64,000 nucleotides of DNA from Roseateles_B sp041906185. GTDB taxonomy: Bacteria; Pseudomonadota; Gammaproteobacteria; Burkholderiales; Burkholderiaceae_C. The notes under the pieces were generated by a model. That model was not told where the DNA came from, made no database searches, and worked only from the letters and a program-made list of their open reading frames with translations. Made by a program: the position numbers and the translations under genes. Of this stretch, positions 63,892-64,000 are shown piece after piece. Location of the stretch: NCBI GenBank assembly GCA_041906185.1, contig JAYRJQ010000005.1, positions 181,860 to 245,859 on the forward strand, read 5' to 3'. Positions within the stretch are counted from its first letter, which is position 1. Each line of letters starts with the position of its first letter.

Positions 63892-64000
63892 TGAATCGCC
63901 CCGGATTCCCTAGACACCTTTGAGCCGTTGGGAATGGCGTCGCTCGAACTCTGCGGGCGAAGTATCGCCGGCAGTGCCGTGACGGCGCTTGGGGTTGTAG
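63892..64000 (-). mobile_element. IS3-family element, 3' end with OrfB C-terminus (runs off window)
   Basis: The terminal sequence TGAATCGCCCCGGATTCCCTAG at 63892 matches the inverted repeat of the 37931 and 54770 fragments, so this is probably the other end of the same type of element. The minus strand encodes the OrfB end YNPKRRHGTAGDTSPAEFERR…LKGV with stop at 63910-63912. YNPKRRHG is the IS3 rve C-terminal motif. The rest lies outside the window, so its completeness is unknown. Confidence 0.88.
63910..64000 (-). CDS. IS3-family transposase OrfB, C-terminal end (partial)
   Basis: About 30 residues ending in LKGV are visible; the frame is open to the window edge. The sequence fits the last part of the IS3 integrase-type OrfB and belongs to the IS end described at 63892. 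Confidence 0.87.
   Translation of the reverse strand, partial: YNPKRRHGTAGDTSPAEFERRHSQRLKGV

Overview
The window is high-GC DNA from a betaproteobacterium, most likely a Burkholderiales member of the Rubrivivax/Roseateles type. This is inferred from the atpI-atpB arrangement, the proteobacterial GshA type, the BenE/Kup/GshB set, a TorF-porin-glnK-amtB operon and dense, short-spaced gene packing. The species cannot be named from the sequence alone.

Positions 1-28354 are ordinary chromosomal core: the start of the ATP synthase operon (atpI, partial atpB), metabolic and stress genes (SMP-30 lactonase, two GNATs, a cytochrome b561/cytochrome c' pair, an AlaX-type tRNA-editing protein, PhzF), an aminotransferase facing a MocR regulator across a palindromic operator, a diguanylate cyclase, two receiver proteins, the ABC-F protein Uup, an AraC regulator, a P450, a secreted chitinase, both glutathione-synthesis genes, kup and benE. 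A porin-glnK-amtB operon has a near-perfect sigma-54 promoter and an upstream NtrC-like site.

At 28355 the chromosomal comM/yifB gene begins, and it is interrupted at 29242. A 32,477-bp Tn7-like transposon (29243-61719) sits in it, flanked by a perfect 5-bp target duplication GCGGC (29238-29242 and 61720-61724). The right end encodes TnsA, TnsB, TnsC, TniQ/TnsD and a Zn-finger protein with a recombinase-like C-terminus (TnsF/TniE-like), all overlapping start-to-stop. A TnsE-like gene lies alone at the opposite (left) end.

The cargo has two main blocks. The first (31507-37463) has lower GC. It holds a protein with two GHKL ATPase domains, a receiver-like partner and an unknown third protein, all translationally coupled, facing an AbrB-like regulator coupled to an N6-adenine DNA methyltransferase; this looks like an uncharacterised defence or signalling module. 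The second (38538-53887) is a compact type II secretion/type IV pilus-like operon (G, F, E, L-, M- and C-like genes, a lipoprotein secretin and three further pseudopilins). Downstream of it are two tandem RHS-repeat proteins and a small immunity-like gene. Inverted fragments of one IS3-family element (37931-38154 and 54205-54770) bracket this second block. An orphan MbcA/Xre-type antitoxin lies between it and the tns genes.

After the transposon, comM resumes for only 63 bp (61725-61787) before a second unrelated sequence joins. This stretch carries a hypothetical gene, a lipoprotein gene and the end of another copy of the same IS3-family element (63892-64000), so comM has been hit at least twice.
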